Below, in pieces: positions 46,114 through 56,098 of a DNA stretch of 64,000 bases. The notes under the pieces are model-generated. The model saw only the letters and a program-made list of their open reading frames with translations, was not told where the DNA came from and did no database searches. Source of the stretch: an uncultured Clostridia bacterium (GTDB lineage Bacteria; Bacillota; Clostridia; Christensenellales; UBA3700); assembly GCA_947246685.1 (NCBI GenBank), contig CAMXSN010000001.1, positions 337,643-401,642 on the forward strand, written 5' to 3'. Both the position numbers and the translations under genes were made by a program. Every line of letters starts with the position of its first letter. Position 1 is the first letter of the stretch.

Positions 46114-47652
46114 TCAATGCTTGAAATGTCTGTCTCCGCTGAATACCATAGCTATGCCGTATTTGTCGCAAGCGTCGATCGACAGTTGATCCTTAATGCT
46201 TCCGCCTGGCTGCATGATAGCAACAATTCCGCCCTCGCGAGCCGCTTCTACGCAATCGTCGAACGGGAAGAACGCGTCGGACGCGAGCACTGCTCCGCGA
46301 GTATCCGTAAGAGAATGCGCGATAGCCTGTTTGGTCGCTCTGATTCTATTGACCTGTCCGCCGCCTATTCCGAGAATAGTCTTGTCCTTTGCGATGACTA
46401 TCGCGTTGGACTTGGTGTGTTTGACGACCGTCATGGCAAATATCATATCTTCGATCTGCGCTTCGGTCGGCTGAACTTTGGTAACGGTCTTGCATTTGGA
46501 TCTATCTACCACCATTCTGTCAAATTCCTGCACCAACAGACCGCCTACGACCTTCTTCATATCGTAACAGTCCGCGGGAACTTGGCGAGAGATAGAAGGC
46601 AATTTCAAAAGTCTGATATTGGCTTTCTGTTTGAGTATACTAAGCGCCTCGTCGGTAAAATCGGGCGCGACGACTATCTCGATAAAAATCTTGTGAATCT
46701 GCTCTGCCGTCTCTTTGTCTATTGTGCGGTTGGCTGCGACGATACCGCCGAATATTGACGTAGGATCTGCCGCGTTGGCTTTGAAAAACGCCTCGCTGAT
46801 AGTGTCGGCGGTGGCTACTCCGCAAGGGTTAGCGTGCTTTACAGCAACGACGGTGGGCTGAGAAAACTCTCTCAGCAGATCCAATGCTCCGTTGGTGTCG
46901 TTGATATTGTTGTAAGACAGCTCTTTGCCGTGCAATTGCTCGGCAACCGCCAACGATCCCGGCACGTCAAACGCTTCTTTGTAAAATACCGCGTTTTGAT
47001 GAGGATTCTCGCCGTATCTCATATCCTGAGCTTTGTCAAACGCCATGGTGAACTTATCGGGAAATTGTATATCGAGTTTTTTACGCAGATAATTGGCGAT
47101 TAAAGTATCGTAGTAAGACGTATGCTGATATACCTTGTACATAAGATAGAATTTCGTTTCTTTGGTGATACCGCCGTCTTTGAGTTCCGTAAGAGCTTTT
47201 GCGTAATCGCAAGGATCTACAAGCACAGCAACGTCCTGATAATTCTTTGCCGCGCTTCTCAACATCGTCGGTCCGCCTATATCTATATTTTCTATCGCCG
47301 TCTGCAAATCGATATCGGGTTTGCTAACCGTCTCTTTGAACGGATAGAGATTGACGACAACGATATCTATCGGATCGATATTCATCTTGTCGAGAAAGTC
47401 CATATGCTCTTTATTGTCTCTCATTGCCAAAAGACCTGCGTGAACTTTGGGATGCAAAGTCTTAACTCTGCCGTCCAGACACTCGGGAAATCCCGTGACC
47501 GACGATATGTCCACAGCCTTTATTCCCGACTGATTGAGAACTTTCAAAGTGCCTCCGGTCGAGATAATCTCGTAACCGCATTCGATCAAACTTTTTGCAA
47601 ACTCAACTATACCCGTCTTGTCGGATACGCTGATAAGCGCCTTTTTTGCCAT
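46114..47652 (-). CDS. purH: Bifunctional AICAR transformylase/IMP cyclohydrolase
   Basis: Last two steps to IMP. 512 residues: an MGS-like IMP cyclohydrolase domain (1-about 190, [22 protein letters not shown]) and an AICAR transformylase domain ([28 protein letters not shown]). The catalytic Lys-His in KHANPCG is intact. Confidence 0.97.
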   Translation of the reverse strand: MAKKALISVSDKTGIVEFAKSLIECGYEIISTGGTLKVLNQSGIKAVDISSVTGFPECLDGRVKTLHPKVHAGLLAMRDNKEHMDFLDKMNIDPIDIVVVNLYPFKETVSKPDIDLQTAIENIDIGGPTMLRSAAKNYQDVAVLVDPCDYAKALTELKDGGITKETKFYLMYKVYQHTSYYDTLIANYLRKKLDIQFPDKFTMAFDKAQDMRYGENPHQNAVFYKEAFDVPGSLAVAEQLHGKELSYNNINDTNGALDLLREFSQPTVVAVKHANPCGVATADTISEAFFKANAADPTSIFGGIVAANRTIDKETAEQIHKIFIEIVVAPDFTDEALSILKQKANIRLLKLPSISRQVPADCYDMKKVVGGLLVQEFDRMVVDRSKCKTVTKVQPTEAQIEDMIFAMTVVKHTKSNAIVIAKDKTILGIGGGQVNRIRATKQAIAHSLTDTRGAVLASDAFFPFDDCVEAAREGGIVAIMQPGGSIKDQLSIDACDKYGIAMVFSGDRHFKH

Positions 47653-47707
47653 ATCCGTAAACTCCTGTGTTAAAAATTATTATCTTGTAATCTAATCCCG
47701 ATAGCCG

Positions 47708-48286
47708 TCATTCGCACAGACGGGCAACTACCTCGGGAAGCAATCTATGCTCTGCCTCAAGCACTCTCGCCTGCAAAGTCTCAGCTGTGTCGCCCTCAAC
47801 GACGGGAACTTGCTGCTGCGCGATGATTTTGCCGGTGTCTGCGCCGTAATCGACGTAATGAACCGTGCAACCGCTGACCTTATCCTTGCTTGCGATGACG
47901 GATCTGTGAACGTTGAGCCCGTACATACCCTTGCCGCAGTGCTTGGGAATAAGCGACGGATGTATATTGATGATCCTGCCCTCGTATTCGTCAACAAGCA
48001 CGGGCGTAACTATCGCCAGATAACCTGCCAGAACTATCAGGTCAACGTCGTATCCCCTGAGATACTCGACTATCGCCTTGTCTCTTGTCTCGCTGTCGCA
48101 GTAATCGCTCAGCGAAAATACTCGATAATCTATGCCGTGCTTTTTGGCTCTCTCTATTGCGAAAATACCGTCTTTATTCACGACGGCTGCAACGACCTTA
48201 CCGCATATACGTCCGCTGATAACTCCGTCGATAACCGATTGCATATCGGTGCCGCCGCCGGAAGCAAAAATTGCTATGTTTTTCAT
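47708..48286 (-). CDS. purN: Phosphoribosylglycinamide formyltransferase
   Basis: Formylates GAR using 10-formyl-THF. 192 residues. ASGGGTDMQSVIDG at 8-21, NIHPSLIPKHCGKGMYG with the catalytic His, and the downstream DYGADTGKIIAQQQVP with the catalytic Asp region. Two hairpins separate it from purM. Confidence 0.96.
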   Translation of the reverse strand: MKNIAIFASGGGTDMQSVIDGVISGRICGKVVAAVVNKDGIFAIERAKKHGIDYRVFSLSDYCDSETRDKAIVEYLRGYDVDLIVLAGYLAIVTPVLVDEYEGRIINIHPSLIPKHCGKGMYGLNVHRSVIASKDKVSGCTVHYVDYGADTGKIIAQQQVPVVEGDTAETLQARVLEAEHRLLPEVVARLCE

Positions 48287-48307
48287 AATTTATCCGTAAA
48301 TAAAATG

Positions 48308-48361
48308 TTGCGGCGCAAACCGCAAAAACGACCGTATGCCCTACCTGACGGTAAGGCATAC
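48308..48361 (-). other. Two intercistronic hairpins between purM and purN
   Basis: TTGCGG/CCGCAA (48308-48313 and 48320-48325) and GTATGCC-TACC/GGTA-GGCATAC (48334-48361, one mismatch, 4-base loop). No long T-run follows the second on the minus strand (GGTCGTTTTTG comes next), so partial termination or mRNA stabilisation are both possible. Confidence 0.6.
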
Positions 48362-48373
48362 CAGCCGATGATA

Positions 48374-49393
48374 TCAAAGTTGAACTTCACCCGCTTTATC
48401 CGTCACTTCGCCTATGACGTAAGCCTGCTCTCCGAGAGCTTTGAGTTCTTCGACAACTTGCTTTTCGATAGATTTATCGACGGCGAGCACCATTCCGATA
48501 CCCATATTGAATGTGTTGCACATCTTTCTGTCGTCGATGCCTGCAATCTCCTGCAAAGCCTTGAAAATTCTCGGCAAAGGATAACTCGTCCTGTCGATCT
48601 TCACGCCCATACCGTCGGGAATGATTCTCGGCACGTTTTCGATAAATCCGCCGCCGGTAATGTGAGCGATTCCCTTTATCTCGAATTTCTCTATCAAAGA
48701 AAGTATAGTCTTGACGTATATCTTTGTCGGAGTCAAGACCAATTCCGCCGGCGTGCAGCCGAGCGTCGCGTTGAACTTGTTGAGGCTCTCTTTGTCCTCG
48801 CCGAAAAGCTTTCTGACCAAAGAATATCCGTTGGAATGTATTCCGCTAGACGCGATACCTATTAGGCTGTCGCCGACTTTGATCGTCTTGCCGTTGATAA
48901 TCTTATTCTTTTTGACAATACCGACGGAAAATCCCGCGATATCGTATTCGTCCTCGGCATAAAAACCGGGCATTTCCGCCGTTTCTCCGCCTATGAGAGC
49001 GCATCCTGCCTGACGACAGCCTTCGCTAACGCCCTTGACTATCTGAGCGACTTTCTCGGGAACGAGTTTCGACAGCGCGATATAGTCGAGGAACAGCAAA
49101 GGTTTTGCGCCCTGACATACGATATCGTTGACGCACATTGCGACCGCGTCTATGCCTATCGTGTCATGCTTGTCCAGCACAAAAGCGTATTTTAGCTTGG
49201 TGCCGACTCCGTCAGTACCTGCGACGAGACAGTCGCTATCCTCTTTATCTCCCAGCGCGTAAAATCCGCCGAAACTACCCAAATCGCCCAAAACGCTGTC
49301 GTTGTAAGTCGTCTTGACGTATTCCTTCATAAGTTTTACCGCTTTGTAGCCTGCTTCGACGTCTACTCCGGCGGACTTGTAATCTATTGCCAT
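48374..49393 (-). CDS. purM: Phosphoribosylformylglycinamidine cyclo-ligase
   Basis: AIR synthetase, 339 residues. [13 protein letters not shown] near 63-75, [27 protein letters not shown] and [14 protein letters not shown] are the family motifs. TAGGAGATAAG lies before the ATG. Confidence 0.97.
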   Translation of the reverse strand: MAIDYKSAGVDVEAGYKAVKLMKEYVKTTYNDSVLGDLGSFGGFYALGDKEDSDCLVAGTDGVGTKLKYAFVLDKHDTIGIDAVAMCVNDIVCQGAKPLLFLDYIALSKLVPEKVAQIVKGVSEGCRQAGCALIGGETAEMPGFYAEDEYDIAGFSVGIVKKNKIINGKTIKVGDSLIGIASSGIHSNGYSLVRKLFGEDKESLNKFNATLGCTPAELVLTPTKIYVKTILSLIEKFEIKGIAHITGGGFIENVPRIIPDGMGVKIDRTSYPLPRIFKALQEIAGIDDRKMCNTFNMGIGMVLAVDKSIEKQVVEELKALGEQAYVIGEVTDKAGEVQL

Positions 49394-49427
49394 ACTTATC
49401 TCCTAAATCTCAATATCTTAAACGGAA

Positions 49428-50147
49428 TTATTTCGTCAATCCCATTCTCTTCATCATTTCTCTGTAACCCTTGTCTACGTCGTCCATATCTCTTCTGAAT
49501 CTGTCTTTATCGAGTTTTTCGCCCGTCTTTGCGTCCCAGAAGCGGCAAGTGTCGGGAGAAATCTCGTCCGCAAGGATTATATCGCCCTTGAATCTGCCGA
49601 ATTCAAGCTTAAAATCTATAAGCTCGACGCCGATTTCCAAGAAATACGCTTTCATAAAATCATTGACCTTAAAAGCAAGACTCTTGATTTTCTCGATCTC
49701 CTCCGCGCTTGCAAGATTGAGCGCCAAAGCGTGATAATCGTTGATCAACGGATCGCCTAAATCGTCGTTCTTGTAGCTGAACTCTATCACCGTAGTAGCA
49801 AGGTTCGTGCCTTCCGCTACTCCGTATCTCTTGGAGAACGAACCTGCGGCTCTGTTGCGGATAATAACTTCGAGCGGAACTATCTCGACTTTTTTGACGT
49901 AGGTCTCTCTCTCGTTGATCTCTTCGACGTAATGAGTGGGAACTCCATTCTTCTCCAAAAGTCTGAACATATGGTTGCTGCATACGTTGTTGACCACGCC
50001 TTTGCCGGTTATCGTGCCTTTTTTAAGACCGTTAAACGCAGTTGCGTCGTCTTTGTAAGACACCAACACAATGTCGGGGTCTGTCGTTGCGTAAACTCTT
50101 TTTGCCTTGCCTTCGTAAAGCTGAACGGTTTTTTCCATGTTAATCAA
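49428..50147 (-). CDS. purC: Phosphoribosylaminoimidazole-succinocarboxamide synthase
   Basis: SAICAR synthetase, about 236-239 residues: [34 protein letters not shown] and [12 protein letters not shown]. Two starts are possible. The TTG at 50147 overlaps the purE stop (TTGA) and lies 5 bases after AAGGAG; an ATG at 50138 is 14 bases after that site. I give the TTG start, but the ATG is the family-like beginning ([13 protein letters not shown]). Confidence 0.95.
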   Translation of the reverse strand: MINMEKTVQLYEGKAKRVYATTDPDIVLVSYKDDATAFNGLKKGTITGKGVVNNVCSNHMFRLLEKNGVPTHYVEEINERETYVKKVEIVPLEVIIRNRAAGSFSKRYGVAEGTNLATTVIEFSYKNDDLGDPLINDYHALALNLASAEEIEKIKSLAFKVNDFMKAYFLEIGVELIDFKLEFGRFKGDIILADEISPDTCRFWDAKTGEKLDKDRFRRDMDDVDKGYREMMKRMGLTK

Positions 50148-50635
50148 TTTAACTCCTTTTGTAATTTTTCGTCGTCGCTTTTTATTTTTTCTGCCATACT
50201 GATTTTGTAGTCTTGCATTTTTTTCATGAGATTGGGATACTTAACCGAAAGTATCTGAATTGCCAAAAGTCCCGCGTTGAGCCCGCCGTTGATCGCCACG
50301 CAGGCAACGGGTATGCCGGCAGGCATCTGCACCATCGAAAGCAGGCTGTCAAGCCCGTCCATAGTCGAACTCTTGACGGGAAGTCCTATAACAGGCAACG
50401 GAGTATACGCCGCTATGACGCCTCCGAGATGAGCGGCTTTTCCCGCCGCGCATATTATCACTTCGATATTGTTTTCGATAGCGTTGTTGGCAAAATCGTG
50501 AGCCATCTGCGGAGTGCGGTGCGCGGATATTATCCTTGCCTCGACTTCTACGTCGAATTTCTTCAAAATTTCAATGGTTGGTTTGACCACGTCCAGGTCG
50601 CTTGCACTGCCCATAATGATAGCAACTTTAGGCAT
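50144..50635 (-). CDS. purE: N5-carboxyaminoimidazole ribonucleotide mutase
   Basis: 163 residues, class I PurE layout: [12 protein letters not shown] near 9-20, [12 protein letters not shown] and [23 protein letters not shown]. Class I PurE normally works with PurK, which is not in this window. First gene of the operon, with AAGGAGAATTTTT before the ATG. Confidence 0.96.
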   Translation of the reverse strand: MPKVAIIMGSASDLDVVKPTIEILKKFDVEVEARIISAHRTPQMAHDFANNAIENNIEVIICAAGKAAHLGGVIAAYTPLPVIGLPVKSSTMDGLDSLLSMVQMPAGIPVACVAINGGLNAGLLAIQILSVKYPNLMKKMQDYKISMAEKIKSDDEKLQKELN

Positions 50636-50684
50636 AAAAATTCTCCTTAGAAATAAAATAATTATTTATATAAATTACACTACC

Positions 50685-50713
50685 ATATTAACACAAGTAT
50701 AATTTTATTGCAA
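50685..50713 (-). promoter_or_regulatory. Predicted sigma-A promoter of the pur operon
   Basis: Minus-strand TTGCAA (50708-50713), a 17-base spacer and TAATAT (50685-50690). The leader to purE is only about 40 bases, so there is no room for a purine riboswitch; no PurR box was recognised. Confidence 0.65.
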
Positions 50714-50858
50714 GAGTTTTCCGCATTTTATCAACATATTTATACTCAAAATTTTGCATTTTACGGACTTGACGAAAAGAATATAGACATAACGGGTTTT
50801 GCCGTCAAAAAGTTGTCAACTTCCTCAAAAACACTGCGCATATCGACAAAAGCGGCAC

Positions 50859-50899
50859 TTATCCACATAGTTATCCACATTAATCATGGGTTATCCACA
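50859..50899 (+). other. Cluster of three perfect DnaA boxes
   Basis: TTATCCACA occurs three times in the same direction: 50859-50867, 50871-50879 and 50891-50899. A one-mismatch copy, TTATCAACA, is at 50728-50736. AT-rich sequence follows to about 50960. The cluster occupies the 443-base gap between purE and icd, which also holds the pur promoter and the icd terminator. Confidence 0.85.
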
Positions 50900-51031
50900 A
50901 TATAAAAAGTTTAATTTTTGTCGATTTAGGTTGATTTATAAATATCAATATCAGTTTTGAAACATAGAAAATTATGGACAAAACGGGACACAGCTTGCCG
51001 GTTTTGTACCGTATTGAAAATATTTCGCGAT

Positions 51032-51070
51032 AAAATAAAAGACGGCTGCCGAACCCGTTCGGCAGCCGTC
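51032..51070 (-). terminator. Intrinsic terminator of icd
   Basis: Perfect 13-bp stem (51041-51053 and 51058-51070, 4-base loop), then TTTTATTTTA on the minus strand. Confidence 0.9.
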
Positions 51071-51078
51071 GCAGCCAA

Positions 51079-52281
51079 TCAATCCAATCTCTTGGCGATT
51101 TCTTTGAGAAAATCTACGGTATTAAGTTTTGTCGCCTGCGATTTTCCTTTATAAATAGCCGCCAAATCTCCCGTCATAAGTCCGCTCTCAATCGTATCGA
51201 CGGTAGCTTTTTCCAACCGGTCGGCAAACTCGCACAGCTCGGAGATGCCGTCCAGCTGACCTCTCTTACGCAGACCTCCCGACCACGCGTAAATAGTCGC
51301 AACGGGATTGGTAGAAGTTTCTTCCCCTTTGAGAAATCTGTAATAATGTCTGGTGACGGTGCCGTGAGCCGCCTCGTATTCGTAATTGCCTTCGGGAGAA
51401 ACCAACACGGAGGTCATCATGGCAAGCGAACCGAACGCGGTAGCAACCATATCGCTCATGACGTCTCCGTCGTAATTTTTGCAAGCCCAGATCATTCCGC
51501 CCTCGGAGCGTATAACCCTCGCGACGGCGTCGTCGATAAGCGTATAGAAATATTCAATACCGGCGTTCTCGAATTTTTCTTTGTATTCGGCGTTGAAAAT
51601 CTCTGCGAATATATCCTTAAATCTGTGGTCGTAAGTCTTGGATATCGTATCTTTTGCGGCAAACCACAAAGATTGACGCGTATCCAACGCATAATTGAAA
51701 CAACTGCGGGCAAACGAGGATATGCTCTTATCGGTGTTGTGCATTCCCATGACTACCCCGCCCGTCTTAGAATAATCGAATATCTCTATCTCCCTTTCTC
51801 CGTCGGAATCTTCTATGACGAGCTTTGCCTTGCCGCCGCGAGCGACGTATCCCTCTACGTCTTTATATATATCGCCGTATGCGTGACGGGCGATAGTAAT
51901 CGGCTTCGTCCAAGTGGGGATATAAGGAGTGATACCGTCCACCATTATCGGAGCTCTGAAAACAGTGCCGTCGAGAATCGCCCTGACTGTTCCGTTGGGG
52001 CTCCTCCACATCTGCGACAGATTGTATTCTTTTACTCTCTGAGCGTTGGGCGTTATAGTCGCGCATTTGACCCCCACGCCGTATTTTTTTATCGCGTTTG
52101 CCGCGTCAACGGTAATTTTATCAGCGGTTTTTTCTCTGTTGACCAACCCCAAATCATAATATTCGCTCTTCAAATCTACGTAAGGCTCAATCAAAATCTC
52201 CTTGATCCAAGCCCAGATATGTCTGGTCATCTCATCGCCGTCAAGTTCGACTATAGGCGTCGTCATCTTAATCTTTTGCAT
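51079..52281 (-). CDS. icd: NADP-dependent isocitrate dehydrogenase, homodimeric eukaryote-like type
   Basis: Oxidative decarboxylation of isocitrate to 2-oxoglutarate. 400 residues. The sequence is of the IDH1/2-like subfamily: IVELDGDEMTRHIWAWIK, ATITPNAQRVKEY, MWRSPNGTVRAILDGTVFR, CKNYDGDVMSD and AAHGTVTRHY, rather than the E. coli type. The ATG at 52281 follows GGAG by 7 bases; a GTG two codons upstream is less likely. Confidence 0.95.
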   Translation of the reverse strand: MQKIKMTTPIVELDGDEMTRHIWAWIKEILIEPYVDLKSEYYDLGLVNREKTADKITVDAANAIKKYGVGVKCATITPNAQRVKEYNLSQMWRSPNGTVRAILDGTVFRAPIMVDGITPYIPTWTKPITIARHAYGDIYKDVEGYVARGGKAKLVIEDSDGEREIEIFDYSKTGGVVMGMHNTDKSISSFARSCFNYALDTRQSLWFAAKDTISKTYDHRFKDIFAEIFNAEYKEKFENAGIEYFYTLIDDAVARVIRSEGGMIWACKNYDGDVMSDMVATAFGSLAMMTSVLVSPEGNYEYEAAHGTVTRHYYRFLKGEETSTNPVATIYAWSGGLRKRGQLDGISELCEFADRLEKATVDTIESGLMTGDLAAIYKGKSQATKLNTVDFLKEIAKRLD

Positions 52282-52366
52282 ACTCACGCTCCAAAAATTA
52301 ATTTTTGCCGTCGGCTATGCGATCAAATCTTACGTCGCCGTCGGTCAAAGAAATTTACTTTTTAGA

Positions 52367-53506
52367 TTATACATTTTTTAAGGATACTTTGCAAGCGTTT
52401 GTATTGTTGTTGGCGTAATATTGCAACACTTTCGACGAATAACCGCATATTTTTCGCTCTTTGAATTCCTTTATAGACTCCTCGATAATTACGTCGAGTA
52501 TAGCATTGAGCCCTATCCCTCTGTCTTCATAGAGATACCCCGCCATAGATCCCGGAATCGTGTTGATCTCGTTGAGATATATCTCGCCGCTCTCCTTATC
52601 TATAAGAAAATCGCATCTTACGATACCCTTACACCCAAGCGCAGAGTAGAGCTTTGCCGTCATATTTTTGATTTTTTTCTCGTCCGCATCGCTCATCTGC
52701 GCAGGAAATATTCTTTTTGCCGATGATTTGGTAACCTTACCGCCGGACATATACTTGTCTTCAAAAGTCAAAAATTCCCGCCAGCCTATAGGCTCCTCGA
52801 GTGTGGAGGGATAGAGCTTGCCGTTTTTTCTCAGACAGGCGCAGTTAATCTCCTTGAAATCCGTTAAAGCTTTCTCCAATACTACTTTTTTATCGTAATA
52901 AAACGCCGTCTTCAACGCAGTTTCCAATTCTTCTAACGTCTTACAGACGTTGATTCCTATAGACGATCCCTGATTGGCGGGCTTGACGATAACGGGAAAT
53001 CCTATTCTTTCCAATATCTTATCGACAATTTCGTTGGATTCGCCTTCGCACAACGCCCCGTACGGCAAAATCGGCAAAGAGAGTTTCTTGCAAACCAGCT
53101 TGCACATGGATTTATCCATCCCAATCCCGCTGGCAAGCACTCCCGACGACGTATAAGGAATGCCCTGCACGTCTAAAAATCCTTGCAAAGCTCCGTTTTC
53201 TCCGAGACCGCCGTGAGTACACAGCAACGCGCAATCGATCTTGGCGAGCAACTTAAGCTTCGAGCGCTTTATTACGTAGAGATTGTCGCCTACAAACGTC
53301 GCGTCTTTGCCGATTACGCTCCCGTCAGAGCGGGCGTAAACTTTGATATTTGCGCTGTCTTCGGGAATACAAAATCCGTTGTTCCAGAATACGGGAAAAA
53401 CTTTGTATTTATTCTTATCAAGAGCCGCCATGGCTTGCATCGCAGTTATTACGGAAATATCTTTCTCGCATGAATTTCCTCCGTAAATTACGGCTATATT
53501 TTTCAT
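52367..53506 (-). CDS. ddl: D-alanine--D-alanine ligase
   Basis: ATP-grasp enzyme making the D-Ala-D-Ala dipeptide. 379 residues. GGNSCEKDISVITAMQA (9-25), the ATP-grasp strand FPVIVKPANQGSSIGIN, and NEINTIPGSMAGYL. The following gene, murF, uses its product. TTGGAGGATATT precedes the ATG. Confidence 0.94.
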   Translation of the reverse strand: MKNIAVIYGGNSCEKDISVITAMQAMAALDKNKYKVFPVFWNNGFCIPEDSANIKVYARSDGSVIGKDATFVGDNLYVIKRSKLKLLAKIDCALLCTHGGLGENGALQGFLDVQGIPYTSSGVLASGIGMDKSMCKLVCKKLSLPILPYGALCEGESNEIVDKILERIGFPVIVKPANQGSSIGINVCKTLEELETALKTAFYYDKKVVLEKALTDFKEINCACLRKNGKLYPSTLEEPIGWREFLTFEDKYMSGGKVTKSSAKRIFPAQMSDADEKKIKNMTAKLYSALGCKGIVRCDFLIDKESGEIYLNEINTIPGSMAGYLYEDRGIGLNAILDVIIEESIKEFKERKICGYSSKVLQYYANNNTNACKVSLKNV

Positions 53507-53565
53507 ATAATATCCTCCAATATCTTCAATCGATAAATAACATATACCAACTCAATATAAATCAC

Positions 53566-53578
53566 TGAACAATGTTCA
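53566..53578. promoter_or_regulatory. TGAACAnTGTTCA palindrome between murF and ddl
   Basis: Perfect 13-base palindrome with a central base, covering the murF stop codon and lying 60 bases before the ddl start. Confidence 0.5.
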
Positions 53579-55189
53579 ATAGTTATCCGGCAAGTCGTTT
53601 TGCAACAACAGCACGTCGCCCTTTTTCAGCATAGCGGAAAACAGTTCTTTGGCATTGTCAAGATGCTCTACCAGATAAATATTCTTATCGCAAAAACCTT
53701 CAGAAAGCATGCCTAATCTGATATCGTCCCTATTTATTCCTATCAAAATGGCTATATCGGCCACTTTAGAGATACTTTCTCCTAGCTCAAAATTGATTCG
53801 TTGCTGCTCTTTCCCCATCTCGACAAGCCCTTGAGTAGCAACTATTTTCCTACCGCCGAAAAGTTTTAACGCTTCTATGGCAAGATGCGCTCCCTCTTCG
53901 TTGCTGTTGTAGCTATCGTCGATGACGGTTATACCCGTGGACAGCTCAAGCGTCTGCAATCTGTGTTCCACAGGCGCAATTTCGCTTATCCCTTTGGCTA
54001 TTTGAACAATGTTCAATCCTAGCTTTTTTGCCATCGCCACACAAAGCAGAATATTGTTCAGATTATGCAATCCTATCAATCCCGCCGAACAATGGACCGT
54101 CTCTTCGCCAATCGACAAATTAAATTTAAGCCCCTTGCTATCGCATTGAACATCATCGACTTTTATCAAGTCATTCCCCTCGGGAGAAAGACATTTGTCA
54201 GTCGAGACAGCAATTTTGTTATCATGCGGATATTCTTCAAACATTTTTATGCAATAGTCGTTGTCGGCGTTGAAAACCGTATATCCGTTGTCTTTCTTTG
54301 ATACGTAATCGGCAAGCTCTTTCTTCGCGACGTAAATATTCTCCCTGCTCTTGAAAGTAGCAAGGTGCTGACTCCCCACGCCGGTGATGATCGCATAAGT
54401 AGGATCGACGATGTCGCACAGCTCGTCTATATCTCCGGCTTTGCGAGCGCCCATCTCTGCGACAAATACCTGACATTCTTTCGGCAGTCCGTTGACAGCG
54501 CGGCAAATACCCAAAGGCGTATTGAAATTGCTCGGAGTGCAATAAGCCGAATATTTCTGATTGAGAATTGTTGTCAAGATATTCTTAACCGTTGTTTTAG
54601 CAAAACTTCCCGTAATTCCTATCTTAATAATATTCTTTTCCGACAGAGTTTTTTTGCAATTTTTAATAAATTTTTTGGCTATCCGTCTCTCAGTCGGAGT
54701 ATTTACGGCAATTGCCGCAGTCACCAACTCAGGCAATAATGCAAATACGACGGGAATAAAAACAAAAGCCAATGCTACTTTGTTGATCTTAATCACGCTG
54801 CCTGCGACCGACGCCAACGATATCAACAACGCGGCAATTACTGAATACGTACAAAAAAGTCTCTTTGCCCGAGCGGTATATACCAACGGCTGATGCTCGC
54901 ACTTATCTCGCTCGTCGGTCAAACTAACTAAAAGCACCACGGCGTACAGCCCCTGCACAACCAACTGCACGTAAAAATTAGCAATCGCCGCAGAAATAAA
55001 TATAAAAATTGCATTGCACAACGTAATGCATACGGCGGAACCCCATAATTTTAGCCGAATACTTTTCATTTTACGCGAGTTGACGACTTTATATCCTTCC
55101 AATTGCGCCAAATTAATTATTCTAGCCGACAAAATTATAGAAATAATCCAAAAAACCAAACACGCGCCAACAGTCACACCTATTTGCAT
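53576..55189 (-). CDS. murF: MurF-type Mur ligase with N-terminal membrane domain
   Basis: Adds D-Ala-D-Ala to the UDP-MurNAc tripeptide. 537 residues: about four or five membrane segments in the first 165 residues replace the usual soluble N-domain, then a Mur ligase core begins with the P-loop GITGSFAKTTVK (Ala where most Mur ligases have Gly before Lys), SNFNTPLG, EMGARKAGDID, and YNSNEEGAHLAIEAL. The gene ends in a palindrome and contains another copy internally. It overlaps the upstream hydrolase gene by 10 bases and precedes ddl. Confidence 0.88.
   Translation of the reverse strand: MQIGVTVGACLVFWIISIILSARIINLAQLEGYKVVNSRKMKSIRLKLWGSAVCITLCNAIFIFISAAIANFYVQLVVQGLYAVVLLVSLTDERDKCEHQPLVYTARAKRLFCTYSVIAALLISLASVAGSVIKINKVALAFVFIPVVFALLPELVTAAIAVNTPTERRIAKKFIKNCKKTLSEKNIIKIGITGSFAKTTVKNILTTILNQKYSAYCTPSNFNTPLGICRAVNGLPKECQVFVAEMGARKAGDIDELCDIVDPTYAIITGVGSQHLATFKSRENIYVAKKELADYVSKKDNGYTVFNADNDYCIKMFEEYPHDNKIAVSTDKCLSPEGNDLIKVDDVQCDSKGLKFNLSIGEETVHCSAGLIGLHNLNNILLCVAMAKKLGLNIVQIAKGISEIAPVEHRLQTLELSTGITVIDDSYNSNEEGAHLAIEALKLFGGRKIVATQGLVEMGKEQQRINFELGESISKVADIAILIGINRDDIRLGMLSEGFCDKNIYLVEHLDNAKELFSAMLKKGDVLLLQNDLPDNY
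54002..54016. promoter_or_regulatory. TTGAACAATGTTCAA palindrome inside murF
   Basis: 15-base perfect palindrome with a central base, in coding sequence; same core as the sites at 53566 and 59263. Confidence 0.45.
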
Positions 55190-55875
55190 ATATCGTTAAA
55201 ATAGCTGTCGAGAATCGCTAAAAACTGCGCATAACAATCCAAATAGCTATAATGTCCTCCTTTCAGAAAAATCAATCCACTATTATATATGCCTCTATGC
55301 AGTCGCTTTGCCATATAAGGCGGAGTATCTCTATCCCTATTTCCCCAAATAATCAGCGTATCGCATTTTATATCTTTAAGATAGCTGTCAAGATAGAAGT
55401 TGACCACGTTCTTAAACGTAGACCGCATTTCGCCCGAAAGAAGTTTATAATCTGGCGAGCCGCAATTAGACGTATCCATTTTTAACGCTTTTTTCAACCT
55501 ATATCTCAATTTTCTGCAAAATCTTTTGACGGAAAATCTCGGTTTCAATCCTGCGCTGTCAACCAAAACGATACTCTTGATCTTATCTGAATGCGCCGCA
55601 AGCAACATTGCCACCCGTCCGCCAAATGAATGTCCGACCAACACTACGTCGCGCATAGAATAATGCTCGATAAGCTCTTCTACGCCTTTGGCATAATCGT
55701 CAAGCGTCAACTCTCCAGGCAGCTCACTATCGCCAAAGCCGTAAAAATCCAACGCGCAGCACCTATATTTCAAAGAAAAATGCTCAAACGCACCCCTAAA
55801 ACTGTCAATGCTACCGCCCCAACCATGCAAAAAGATAATATCTCTGCCATTGCCTTTAATTATATGATTAAGTAT
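55180..55875 (-). CDS. Alpha/beta hydrolase without a canonical start codon
   Basis: About 216-231 residues of an alpha/beta-hydrolase: FLHGWGGS (oxyanion), VGHSFGGRVAML (nucleophile elbow), SIVLVDSAGLKP, and WGNRDRDTP with the acid residue and GGHYSYLDCY with the His. The only usual start codon, TTG at 55830, lies inside the first core strand. The open frame extends back to a TAA at 55912-55914 with no ATG, GTG or TTG. I place the start tentatively at ATA 55875, six bases after GGGGG; ATT at 55860 is another choice, and an indel is possible. Substrate unknown. Confidence 0.7.
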   Translation of the reverse strand: MLNHIIKGNGRDIIFLHGWGGSIDSFRGAFEHFSLKYRCCALDFYGFGDSELPGELTLDDYAKGVEELIEHYSMRDVVLVGHSFGGRVAMLLAAHSDKIKSIVLVDSAGLKPRFSVKRFCRKLRYRLKKALKMDTSNCGSPDYKLLSGEMRSTFKNVVNFYLDSYLKDIKCDTLIIWGNRDRDTPPYMAKRLHRGIYNSGLIFLKGGHYSYLDCYAQFLAILDSYFNDICK

Positions 55876-56098
55876 ATCACACCCCCGTATAATCGAATTA
55901 ATAATAGTAAGTTATACTGCTGCTCCAAATTATACAATATATTATTCATTAATCGCCGGCAAATTGCCATAAAAACAAAAAATTCTACCTTTTTTCCGCA
56001 AAATTTCTAATAAAAATCGCTTGCCCGATAGCAAACGCATAAAATCAATTGTTAATCGCTCAAATAATTTATTACCTCAAACCGCGTCAACGGTAAGT

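Noticed and set aside
50636..50690. Purine riboswitch before purE
   Set aside because: The leader from the predicted start is only about 40 bases and lacks the purine aptamer's conserved loops.
50640..50960. Chromosomal replication origin
   Set aside because: The DnaA boxes are real, but dnaA, dnaN, rnpA and rpmH are absent nearby and gene orientation does not switch, so I report a DnaA-box cluster only.
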